A stretch of DNA of 64,000 nt from Turritopsis dohrnii (lineage: Eukaryota; Cnidaria; Hydrozoa; Anthoathecata; Oceaniidae). The position numbers were made by a program, and so were the translations under genes. This document shows positions 47,130 to 56,971 of this stretch, piece by piece. The DNA lies in contig BQMF02000471.1 of assembly GCA_027922465.2 (NCBI GenBank), positions 124,001-188,000 on the forward strand, given 5' to 3'. The notes beneath the pieces were generated by a model. That model did not search any database and had not been told where the DNA came from. It was given only the letters and a program-made list of their open reading frames with translations. Numbering within the stretch: position 1 is the stretch's first letter; each line of letters opens with the position of its first letter.

Positions 47130-48141
47130 AACCATATGTTCCTCATGTGTCAGACATATTCATTATATACCGATAAACTAAAGTGATGTGATATGTGACC
47201 ACTACCAACCTGTTCATCGCTTCCTTCCTATGCGTAATTGATGCCAACAGTCAAATGTAACAAATATGATGTGGAAAATATTTGACGTCAAATTAATTCG
47301 TAAAACTGTTGAACCAGAAGTTACCATGGCAATAACAAGTTAAATAAATTTTTGCATAAAATCATAAAATGCAGCATGATTTTCTTAGACGTTTACATAA
47401 TTTACGCCACAACATCTAATGGCTCGTTCTCAAACTGAATATTAATGACCTTTGCGCTGTTGACAAGGAGGAGTGACACCATCTGGATGCAATCGTGTAA
47501 TGGTGTAACTCATGCATGAAATATCCGGTACTACAACACGGAGTATGTGCTCTTGAAGACGGTCCAATGATGAACTGTAAGAGTTTGAAATCTAGGTTTT
47601 GGGGGCGTTGAATTAACGGAATTGGGGCCGTTGAATTAACGGAGCTTGGGGGCGCTGAATTTTTTGTTTAGAATGCTATGTGTAGGTCATAAAACAACTA
47701 ACCAGTGAAATCACAGTATATTTAACAGCTCGAAAAACTGATCTTTTGTGATAAGACTAGTCTGCGTTTGTGATAACGCCCATCGAAGATTTTAGAGGTT
47801 TATTTTTCCAACGTTTCAAAAAAAATTTTTTTTTTCATTGTGTTTTTTCATTTTCATCAAAGACGGTTGATGTCAGTTATTATTGTACTCTTTTTTTCGG
47901 GCCTTGAAATATTAACCTTAATAAGGGAGATTCGTAAACTCGACGAGCCTGTTACACGAAAAAAATCAATTACTTGTGAGAATTTTTTTTAAACTGTTCT
48001 ACTAAAACGGTACTTCAGAGATTTAAAGCCTTTTGTTGTATCTAAAGAAACATAATTACTTTGCACGCTTATTTCAAGTGTTGATGTGAAGTTTCTAATG
48101 ACTTTGTAGGGAAAAATTCACGAACAACTCTACTAACTGTA

Positions 48142-48302
48142 TATGCATCTACCGGTTTCAAACCAGCTAATTTTTACGGTCAAAACCTTGTTAAATTTGT
48201 TTGGGAGGGTGAGGTTTTGGCCAAGTGATGTCTCGTTCTTCCAAACGCTTTTAACAGAGTTTTCACTGAGAAGTTTGATGGTTTGAAACCGGTAGATGCA
48301 TA
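48142..48302. mobile_element. 161-bp MITE, CATCAAACTT family
   Basis: Terminal repeats of at least 24 bp, perfect, TATGCATCTACCGGTTTCAA and complement. The interior carries CTTGTTAAATTTGTTTGGGA and GCCAAGTGATGTCTCGTTCT. TA at both borders. Confidence 0.8.
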
Positions 48303-48589
48303 CCCTCTAAGTTGTATGTAATTCCCCACAAATCTATAGAAAAATTGTTTTGTGTGGTACATGATTATTTAGGAGATTTTGGGAGCGATCAATTCTGATG
48401 GAATTTCAATATGTATGCTGACGTAAGCTTTAATTTGAAGTAAACAAGTGATTAATGTCTGTAGCTGCTGATGAGAATAATTCTCAGATTATTAAATATA
48501 TTAGATTTGAGTTTTGCCTCATCATCATTTTTTTCAAGATTACAATAATTACATCACCATCATAGCATGAAGGTTTTTAACCATAACTG

Positions 48590-49434
48590 ATATTTATGAA
48601 GTTAATTCGGCGCCAAAATCTCGTTTGTCAAGTCGTCGAGTCGTTTTAGATGTTAACGCCGCGGTTCACAATAAGTCGATATTCAAGTCGTCGAGTCGTT
48701 TTAGATGAACACTCGCTTTTCAAATGAAGGCGTTTTAGAAGTTTGTTCGTTTCAGATGATGAAGCGTTGTTCAAAATTTGTCGGTCTTTCATATCAAAAA
48801 CTACTACAATTTCATGATCTGTTTATTCAAAATGACACTATTCGTGAGCCCCTTTCTTGAAATCAGGCGATAAAGGTGTTCCACACTAACTGAACATGAA
48901 CATATTAATGTGAGGTACATATTTCATTATAAAGATAAAGAGAAGGGATCTTTCAGAATTCTACTAACAAACAATCAAATGCATCTGAAAAAAAAGGGAA
49001 TCCTTCACAGTTTGGTCATTTTTTCATTCATAACCATGCAATGGCCCATGCTTCATGCAACTACTAGAAAACATGACGGCCAGAATCATGACTTACGTAA
49101 ATATGACACAAAAATCTGTTTTTGTGTAAAATCCAACACTGACTTAGAGAAACTGGTAATCAGGTTGCACCGCCTCATTTTCTGAAACGACTGAACATCT
49201 AAAACGGCTAATCTTCCGAAGCGCCTCAATTACACAGCATCTGGCGACCCCAATTTCTAAGACGCCTCAAATTGAAACACGAGTGTTCATCTAAAACGAC
49301 TCGACGACTTGTATGTCGCGTTATTGTGAACCGCGTTAACTTCTAAAACGATTAATGACGTCACGAGTCAACATCTAAAACGACTCGACGACTTGATAAA
49401 CGAGATTTTGGCGTCGATCTAACTTCATAGATAT
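48590..49434. mobile_element. 0.85 kb element with very long terminal inverted repeats
   Basis: Inverted repeats extend for more than 120 bases on each side, starting ATATTTATGAAGTTA / ATATCTATGAAGTTA. They contain two spaced copies per side of AAGTCGTCGAGTCGTTTTAG and a GCGGTTCACAATAA block. The roughly 500-bp centre has only a 91-codon frame (48910-49185) with no recognisable domain. A fold-back (Foldback-like) or MULE-like element is possible; no target duplication was identified with confidence. Confidence 0.7.
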
Positions 49435-49504
49435 TATCTTTCGAGATCTATTCACCAGACATATTGTCAGTAAACAAATGTCTCATTGCCTTCCATAGAA
49501 CCAT

Positions 49505-49595
49505 CGTCAAAAAGACCACTGCGACGAAGTGCATTTCTTTAGAATTACACACTGTTTCAATAAAAATGCTCTTCATTGCAGTGGCTTTTCGAAAT
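49505..49595 (+). repeat. CACTGCGA miniature inverted-repeat element, copy 8
   Basis: ATCGTCAAAAAGACCACTGC, GACGAAGTGCATTTC, TTTCAATAAAAATGCTCTTC and ATTGCAGTGGCTTTTCG. Same order as the full copy at 44882-45001. Confidence 0.75.
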
Positions 49596-50179
49596 GGTGT
49601 GAATATTTTTATAGTGAATGTTTGATCAGTGCTAAACTACTGGCGGAGAGCCTCTCCATCAAGCGTTTCAGGTATTTGCAGATCTTCAGTTCAATCTCTC
49701 CACACCCAAATATGCAGATTTGAACACGACACTCAAACAGGCATGATTCTTGGTTATCAAGAGAGCAGAAAACGCCTTAGGAATTCCCATACTTTCGGAC
49801 ACCAGGCAGAAATATGGGACCAAATTCTCATTCAACAACACGATTAGACTGTCGAAATAAAAACATTAGAATTTTTAATCACTGCCCAAGTAATACAATT
49901 TCATTATAAAGTATTATTTACCTCGTGAAAGTTATAAAATTATCAAATTCATCAATCCATATGGACATTCTTTACTTAAGAAGATAACAAGTCCCAGTTT
50001 TTAATAATAGTCAAAAGACAGGCTAGTTGTGCAACATTGAAATAGTAAATGTTTTATAATGAAGTAATTGAATGGCTACACGAAACCGTCAAGATTAAAT
50101 GTTTATATCTGGTCATCTTATCCTTACAACACCCTAATTTTCGTCCGGTAGTTTTATTGTGAAACGGCTAATACACTTT

Positions 50180-51286
50180 TCATGCCAAAAGCTGCAAATA
50201 CACGCTTTCCCCGTCCACTTTGGTTACTATAAATTCGGCACCAAGAGGATAAAGGCACTCTTGTTCGCCAGGGTAACGTGAAAATTTGCTTATATCTCTT
50301 GGCTTCATCTTCGAATTTGATTGGTTGTTGATGATAAACAAAGTTCCAGTGCCCTTTCGGAATCCGTCTGCAACCACCTTCGACTTGCTACTGGAAACGA
50401 AAGTGGTAAACATGATAGTATCGCCGGCTTTATATTTCTTGGCAACATTCACACTTACACCCCTGTAAGTGTTATTGGAAACTGGTACTGCTTTGGGCCA
50501 AAAGCAAAGAACGATATCCAACAGAAATGCGAAAATGCCAATTCCTAAATCATCGCCTGACGGTTGATAATCTTCATTGAATTCTCTTCCAACTGCTTCG
50601 TTTACTTGGTTGTAGATTATATCTTTTGTATAAAGCAGGATCAGTTCTTCAAAGAACTTTTCTTCTGTCGAAGCGGATCCCAAATCTTCGGCAGCATTTT
50701 TGCAAACTCCGTATAAAGCTTGTATAAGCTTGCCCTCCAACGTCTTCCATGTGTGTTCTTCTCTCTCAAAAATCTGCTTCATCAAGTCGGCCATGTGAAG
50801 CTTAATCTCGTCGTGATGAACATCCAATGATTCTTTATAAATGATGATTTCGTTAACAAACAAGGGAAAACCTGCATCGCGAACTTTTTCTCCATATTCT
50901 CTCGAAACAACGAAGTCGATGTCGGAATGGAACCGCTTACTTCTGTGTGTGTGAGTGTGATCCTCAATCAACTTTTTGATGTGTGGATTGTTAAAGCTCT
51001 GGGCGATAACTGCAGCTGTACTCCCCGGCTCTATCCGCCCGTCTAAGCTTCTTCGTGTTGCTACCAAGGAATCACACGCTTCGTATTCAAGAAGCCTTTT
51101 CACAATGCTGGCGTCTTCCCAATAAACGGCTTGGTGAAGGGCGGCCCACGCCCTCTTCTCAGGTATGCAGTTAATCAGATGACTTTTCTCGTCCAAAATA
51201 TGAAACACTTCGTTCCATCTGCCATTTTTTGCAGCTAGCGCCATGGAGTTAACATCTTTGCTGTCTTTTTCGATATCAAAATCCAT
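50180..51286 (-). CDS. Ankyrin-like / arginine-type mono-ADP-ribosyltransferase (368 aa)
   Basis: A single-exon frame on the minus strand. Residues about 12-108 form an ankyrin-like region (NGRWNEVFHILDEKS, ALHQAVYWEDASIVKRLLEY). Residues 115-255 are helical and not recognised. Residues about 265-365 carry the R-S-E signature of arginine ADP-ribosyltransferases: R275 in TYRG, S298 in the FTTFVSSS strand, and E341/E343 in PGEQE with catalytic E343. This fold transfers ADP-ribose from NAD to arginine in target proteins. There is no signal peptide or GPI signal, so a cytosolic enzyme is likely, unlike vertebrate ecto-ARTs. A TTTATAAA box lies about 45 bases upstream of the ATG. All key residues are present, so it may be active. 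Its partners are unknown. Intron-less structure and the domain pairing raise the possibility of retroposition or horizontal transfer, but base composition is not obviously foreign. Confidence 0.85.
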   Translation of the reverse strand: MDFDIEKDSKDVNSMALAAKNGRWNEVFHILDEKSHLINCIPEKRAWAALHQAVYWEDASIVKRLLEYEACDSLVATRRSLDGRIEPGSTAAVIAQSFNNPHIKKLIEDHTHTHRSKRFHSDIDFVVSREYGEKVRDAGFPLFVNEIIIYKESLDVHHDEIKLHMADLMKQIFEREEHTWKTLEGKLIQALYGVCKNAAEDLGSASTEEKFFEELILLYTKDIIYNQVNEAVGREFNEDYQPSGDDLGIGIFAFLLDIVLCFWPKAVPVSNNTYRGVSVNVAKKYKAGDTIMFTTFVSSSKSKVVADGFRKGTGTLFIINNQSNSKMKPRDISKFSRYPGEQECLYPLGAEFIVTKVDGESVYLQLLA

Positions 51287-52015
51287 TTTCTATTGAACAT
51301 ATAACTGCTAATTGAACGGTTGAACCTCTTTATAAACATATATACCTCTGATAATGCACTTACCACTACATCATTGCGGCTGCACACTAAAACAATAGAG
51401 CCACTTTCTAATTCAAGTTTTTTGACAATCTGAACATTGACGCTTTGCGTTTGATTTTTATCTAATAATTAGGCTCCAATCTTCCCTTTCCCGATCCACT
51501 TACGAATAATGAATGAATGGTGAATTCAAAGTTGTCGTATTCAAGATGATGTATGTGCAGATTTTCAAAAAACTTGTCTCGTGTTGAAAATTTGGACCAA
51601 ATTACTATTTTCATTGCCCTTTTTTATTAATTAGTAAAAGTTAGCTTACCTCTTTCTTTCTTGATTTTGAATCAGATGTGAAAGGGTTTCAAATCTCGTG
51701 CTCCTTAAATAGTTTTGATCACGTGACTTCCAAATGCCTTCTTTCACCTTCACACAAAGACATTTTGACAAACATGCAATCTATTCGAAACCTAAATATT
51801 TTGCAGGTGAGTAACTTGGCGGGTTTTGTCAACAAATATCCGTTTTGAGACGGGGGGCGAGGTTGCGATAAGCCACAAGCACTTTCCAAAGTACATATCA
51901 TTCTTAACAAGAATGGGAAACGATGTTTTTTTTGGTAATACGACAGAATTAAAGGATTTTTTTTCAGTTAAAAGATGACGATGATGTCCACAACAGAATA
52001 TTTCGGTGAAAAAAT

Positions 52016-52107
52016 CAACCTCATACCCTGGCTTTATTGCCTTTTCGATATGCGATATACGCTATCCGTATATCGAAAAGGTAAGAGATCCTGGGTTAGA
52101 GGTTGGG
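52016..52107. repeat. Palindromic CAACCTC...CCTTTTCGATAT element, copy A
   Basis: CAACCTCATACCCTGGCTTT, then CCTTTTCGATATGCG, then the inverted CGTATATCGAAAAGGTAAGA and GATCCTGGGTTAGAGGTTGG. Related copies are at about 1391-1435, 46801-46972 and 52743-52806. Confidence 0.7.
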
Positions 52108-52742
52108 TGGAAACTATTTCGGACAGATATCTCTGAACAAAACACAATCCGAAAAAGTTTGAAATTATTGGAGATTATTATTAAATCCCCTATAATTATC
52201 CTCTGTGCAAACCGTTGTATTATTCGAAAACAAATTGTCACAGGTGATTAGGAAGTTTTACCAAAGACAACAACAACATGGACGGTGACGTCAGCAATGT
52301 AATGGCCTTAAGAGTATGTTTGTCTCACAGGGTACAATGTTTACGGCTGAAAGTCTGTTATTTTGGGTTGAACGAACGAGCGTATTAATTTGTTCGCTGA
52401 ACATCAACAGTATTAGCTAAGGTTTGACCGTAAAAGTTTATCAATCACAACTGACGACCCACATTTGTAGCTACGTTCCACACAAAATTAGAAAGTTAGT
52501 TGATAATCTAATCACATAAACTTAGAAAGATATGTATTGGTAGCCCAGAGTACGGATTACCAATTTAATCACAGAGTAATCTTATTTTGATAATTTTTGT
52601 TTCCGTTCTGACTTCATCGATCAAATATTTTGTCATCTCAGGCCACATTCTGATTTGTTTGTAATTTGAATGTTATTTGAAATCGTAATTATCAAGCTAA
52701 TCCAATTTTAGAATCATTCAATGTCTTCTGTTAGGGTTTCGA

Positions 52743-52806
52743 CCAACCTCGAACCCAGGATCATCCGTGTATCGAAAAGACAAGAGACCCTGGACTCGAG
52801 GTTGGG
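52743..52806. repeat. Palindromic CAACCTCG...TCGAAAAG element, copy B
   Basis: CCAACCTCGAACCCAGGATC, CGTGTATCGAAAAGACAAGA, GACCCTGGACTCGAGGTTGG. A compact 64-bp fold-back copy of the same family. Confidence 0.7.
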
Positions 52807-53267
52807 TTTCAACATGTTGTTGCTCTTTGTAGACAGCATGTTTAATTTGATTTTAAATGTTTTTGAAATTTTTTCGGTCTTTGGAACTTGATACTTCATC
52901 TGTTACCACGTATTACGTCTCCGGGGTAACGCTCCCCAAAACATGTAGCTTAAATTGAAATCGTCAAGATTGACGTTCCATTGAAATTGAAACTATTGAT
53001 ATTCGTATTGTTGATGGCGCAACTGAGTTCGAACACGCAACCAATAAAAAGCAAAAAAAAGTTAAAGCAATAGGACACTTCATTACCATAGCCAACAATT
53101 GCAAACGAACAATTGCATAGAAACAATTGCATAGAAACGCAATTTTGTCAACAAGAAATTAATGAATTATAAATTTAGTGAAACGAATATCACATGAAAA
53201 TTTGCTTGGGAAGAAGAAAAGGGCAAGCTAAATCTGAGAACGGGGGGGGGGGGGGGGATCGCCCGCA

Positions 53268-53333
53268 AAGAAATTGGTACGACTTAGCGAATGTCCGAGT
53301 TATCCGGGGTACGACTAAACGGGAGTCTACTGT
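53268..53333. repeat. pogo/Tigger-like element end
   Basis: Reverse complement begins TACAGTAGACTCCCGTTTAG and continues with GTCGTACCCCGGATAACTCG, the style of pogo/Tigger terminal sequences. The partner end was not found. Confidence 0.4.
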
Positions 53334-53697
53334 ACACAAAATGCTGCATAACTCTTAGAAATTTATCACAATTCCAATTCAACGTTATTTAAATATTATC
53401 GTAGAAGCTTGTGATGCTAAAAGAAAGCCGCAGATCTATCTGTAAGTCATAATTCCTGTAATTTCTTTGTTTTCATTAAATCTAAAGCGTCGTATAAACC
53501 CACCCGTGTAAACTAATACATCAAAGAAATGCCGATATAAGAGATTGTAATAAAAGCTAGTTCAGATCTGGCGATTACGATGATTAAAATTCAGTTTAAT
53601 CGTCATAATCGTCTAATGTGAACACTTTTGTAATCGTCAAAATCAAAATATCAATATGTCAAAAACTGATTGATGACTAATTACACTGACGAAATGC

Positions 53698-53783
53698 TTA
53701 AGCCTGGTTCACACCTGGCGATTGACGATTGCGACAATTAATTTTTTTTTAATCGTCGTAATCGTCATAATCGCCAGGCTTAA
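53698..53783. repeat. 86-bp TTAAGCCTGG inverted-repeat element
   Basis: TTAAGCCTGG...GGCGATT at the left and AATCGCCAGGCTTAA at the right. A diverged relative (TCTGGCGATTACGAT... AATCGTCATAATCGTC) lies at about 53560-53630. Confidence 0.65.
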
Positions 53784-54356
53784 TAGAAATGAAATGCTTA
53801 GGAATTAGTTGTGAATCCTTCTCCTCTTATACGTTCATGGTGGACGGTGCAATATGTACATTGTAACGGAATATCGAATATTTCTCTCCCTCTCTCTCGT
53901 ATCTATCTATCACCTTTCTTTGTGTCTGTCGTCCTTTCATTCACCATCAATCGTGTTATTTTGCGAGAAAGATGGTAAAGCCGTTTACGAGGCCTCGAGA
54001 GAAACCACGACGAGTCACCACTAACTGAATTTGAAAATTTAAAAGGTTAGCATTGGAACTGGGAAGATGATTAGTTACCTACTCGATTGATGTTTGCATT
54101 CGGGATGGTGAATACTTTGTTATTTGGATCATCATGACCCGCAATACTAGTGCTCACTAACGACATTCGTTTTTAGTTCGAATGCACTGTCATGATCTGA
54201 ATAACAGAGACAACTTCTTATATATAAAATATGTATTCTCATATATGAAATTATGTATATTCTGTACAACTGACAGTCTCAAGAAGAAGAGCTCGCTATA
54301 CCATAAAAATTACGAAATATTTGTATGACACATCCCTATATGAAAGTATGTTTATA

Positions 54357-54511
54357 TATCTGCCAATATGAGACTATCAAACTTATTGGTGAAAATTCTT
54401 ACAAAAGCGCTTGAAAAACTGAGGCATAGCCTGACCCTAACCTCACTGACCCAAACAATTTTAACAAGGTTTACACTGTCAAGTTTTTGATGGCCTCAAA
54501 TTGGCAGTTAA
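54357..54511. repeat. CATCAAACTT-family inverted-repeat element, copy 5
   Basis: Ends TATCTGCCAATATGAGACTA and the complement of GGCCTCAAATTGGCAGTTA. Interior GAGGCATAGCCTGACCCTAA and AACAAGGTTTACACTGTCAA. Confidence 0.65.
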
Positions 54512-54581
54512 ACAACTACTGTATGATAGAGAACTGTTGCTATAGTAATCTTCGTTGTCGGCAGTCCGGATTTTAGATCGG

Positions 54582-55400
54582 ATCATCATCATCATCATCA
54601 TCATTAACATTTTCGTATAATAAATACATTATGTAGTAACGGGCGTGAAGGTTAGAATGGGCGTTTGCTACTCTCGCGACTACGCCCGCAATGTGTTAAT
54701 TGGTGTTTAATAATCTCATTGGACACCACTGTTCCATGAAATTATTCCACGCCAACCTGTCCATTGCCAACTGAGCAGCATTCTCCCATTCCAATCTCAT
54801 TCCTCTTATCATATCTTGCATCATTGAAATCCATGTGGCTTTTTCGTTGGCCTCAAGGAATGCCGAAGAGCGATCTTAGCTGGGACATCATCTTGCAAAC
54901 GGAAAAGATGACCAAGCCAGCTTAGTTTTCTCTCCTCATTATTACTTGAGACCAGGGAATTTGCCTTGTTGTGGCATAAACATCTTCGTTTGTGACAACG
55001 TTCGGCCATCTCACATTTAGACATGCCATTCGGAGCAGTCTGCGGTGAAATGCGTCTATTGAATTATTTAGCGATTTCGTCAAGGTCCAAATTTCACAGT
55101 TATATCAAAAAATACTGCCAACATAACAATCAAATGCTCGAGCTTTTACGTCAATACTGACGTTTCCATAAAAGATATCTTTCATTGCCAATATTGCGTT
55201 GACTGCCAGGATCTTTCTCCTTTTTTTGTCTTCTTCCGTATATAACAATGTTCCCAACAATTTACACTTTTTCCATTTTTCCTCACCGTTTCTCATGATC
55301 GTAAACTGCTCGGTTTTTTCTTCATTTATAACTAAGTCCCATGGACTAAGTTTCTTTGGCAGGGATTCTTTCACATGGTCTATGTTCCTTTATGTTCCTT
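54582..55400 (-). mobile_element. LINE (non-LTR retrotransposon) 3' fragment
   Basis: Two broken frames on the minus strand read in order. Positions 55374-55105 carry SPWDLVINEEKTEQF, LLGTLLYTEEDKKRRKILA and VKARAFDCYVGSIF. Positions 55024-54821 carry RKLSWLGHLFRLQDDVPAKIA. This is the C-terminal reverse transcriptase/thumb region common in invertebrate LINEs. A stop or frameshift separates them and the 5' part is missing. The (ATG)n run at 54582-54605 is the likely 3' tail. Confidence 0.75.
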
Positions 55401-55908
55401 ATATCTGTTGATATATGATTCAGATATTCCATGTTGATATTCCGATATTTAGATCGGATGCAAGTTTTTTTAAGTTAACTATGTACAGGCTTTTATAGAT
55501 CCAAAATTATATTTTGCATTGATTAAAGTATTGCCTGAAGTATATTGTACATAACGCAGAGCAAACTAACATCCTCGTGGTTTCAGATTGATTGAATTTT
55601 GCTTTGCGCCTGTTCGTTTTGCAAAGTTGTAGGTATGTGCAAGTTTTATTTTTTGAAATAAACATTTTGAAGGTATTGATGTGTTGTGATTTCCTTTGGA
55701 TGCAACATTGACGTTAATTACCACCAATCGTCCTAACTTCGGACATCCTTGCTAATTTCGGATGCAAAAATATATAATATCCACCAATGCAAACCACATC
55801 CAGCCAGTTAATAATCCTTACTGCACTAAATCCAAAACTTATCATAACTAAACTTAACAAATGCAAACTTTTGAATAAGTCAACTGTACCCTCTTCAGAC
55901 ACACATTG

Positions 55909-56962
55909 CGTACTTGATAAAACATGAACCGACCAGAACCAACCAGAACCGACCAGAACCCAGCAGGAACCGACCAGAACCCAGCAGGAACCCACCAAGA
56001 ACCGACCAGAACCCAGCAGAGACCCATCAATACAGACCCTGCAAACGGGACCCAGGACCCTAAAAATCAAAGGCGAGACCCAGGACCCAGGACTCAAACA
56101 ATTCTCTTGAAAAGATATATATTAGCACACAGCCTTTTATTTTTAATGAGAAAATGATTTGACACTTTTTGTTAAAAGAAGTATTGATTAACATTTACAT
56201 TATCACACGTGGCTCCAGCTTTGAAGTTAACAAGAAAGAATTCACAGTTCTCCGAGCTACAATTGTATAAGGGAGAAAGGATCTGAATCTGGTGTGTCCC
56301 ACCTATCACATATAGGCTCCCTGGTCTTGGGTCCCACCTGTTGTATGTAGGGTTGGGAGTCCCGATTCCCGGATCCCACTTTTCCAGTAGGCCTTTTACC
56401 ACGTTACAAAAAATCACCCACACGATTATTTAAGTTAGTAGTGCACAAATAAATTTTAATACTTCACGATATCACACTGGTGATATTGGTGACTGGTGTC
56501 TAGGAAATTACTGCACTTTCAAATAGATCCACTTTGCAAAGCTGAAAAACTACATTGCAATACATTATTATTACGCAACTCGACACAATCAAGAGAATTG
56601 TTTGTTTAGAGAAATTTTGTGCACACTTCGGCACCCATATCCCGGGTCTGACTTTTGATTTGAGAGTCCTAGGTCCTGGGTCCCACCTTTGATGTAAAGA
56701 TCCCTGGTCCCACCCTTGATTTTAGGGTCTCGGGTCTCGGGTCTCGGGTCCCACTTTTGATTTTAGTGTCGCGGGACGCGGCTCCCACCTTTGATTTTAT
56801 GGTCCTGGGTCCCGTTTGCAGGGTCCGTATTGGTATGTCTCTGCTGGGTTCTGGTCGGTTCTTGGTGGGTTCCTGCTGGGTTCTGGTGGGTTCCTGCTGG
56901 GTTCTGGTGGGTTCCTGCTGGGTTCTGGTCGGTTCTGGTCGGTTCATGTTTTATAAAGTACG
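55909..56962. mobile_element. Mutator-like non-autonomous element, copy 1 (1054 bp)
   Basis: Terminal inverted repeats starting CGTACTT, continuing with arrays of GAACCGACCAGAACC-type units, are flanked by an exact 9-bp direct repeat CACACATTG (55900-55908 and 56963-56971). A 9-bp duplication is typical of Mutator-like elements. The right arm has one more 21-bp unit than copy 2. Subterminal GGGTCTC arrays (56640-56820) are present. The arrays create long proline/threonine-rich open frames on both strands, but these are by-products and not genes. Confidence 0.9.
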
Positions 56963-56971
56963 CACACATTG

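Larger units (their letters stand above)
44188..50179. other. Gene-free region dense in short inverted-repeat elements
   Basis: No supported gene in 6 kb. The separately listed elements account for about a third of it. The rest is AT-rich sequence plus short tandem arrays (46639-46776; 47601-47660 with GGGGGCGTTGAATTAACGG). Open frames here mostly run through inverted repeats. Confidence 0.55.
51287..54356. other. Gene-free stretch with repeat remnants
   Basis: No supported gene. It contains two palindromic CCAGGG/TTTTCGATA repeats, a 17-base G run (about 53242-53258), a pogo-like end (53268-53333) and a small TTAAGCCTGG element. Confidence 0.5.

Noticed and set aside
48910..49185. 91-codon frame inside the fold-back element
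   Set aside because: No domain similarity, no conserved context; treated as chance.
53242..53258. Run of 17 G as a G-quadruplex regulatory site
   Set aside because: A simple homopolymer in a repeat-rich, gene-free stretch; nothing ties it to a gene.
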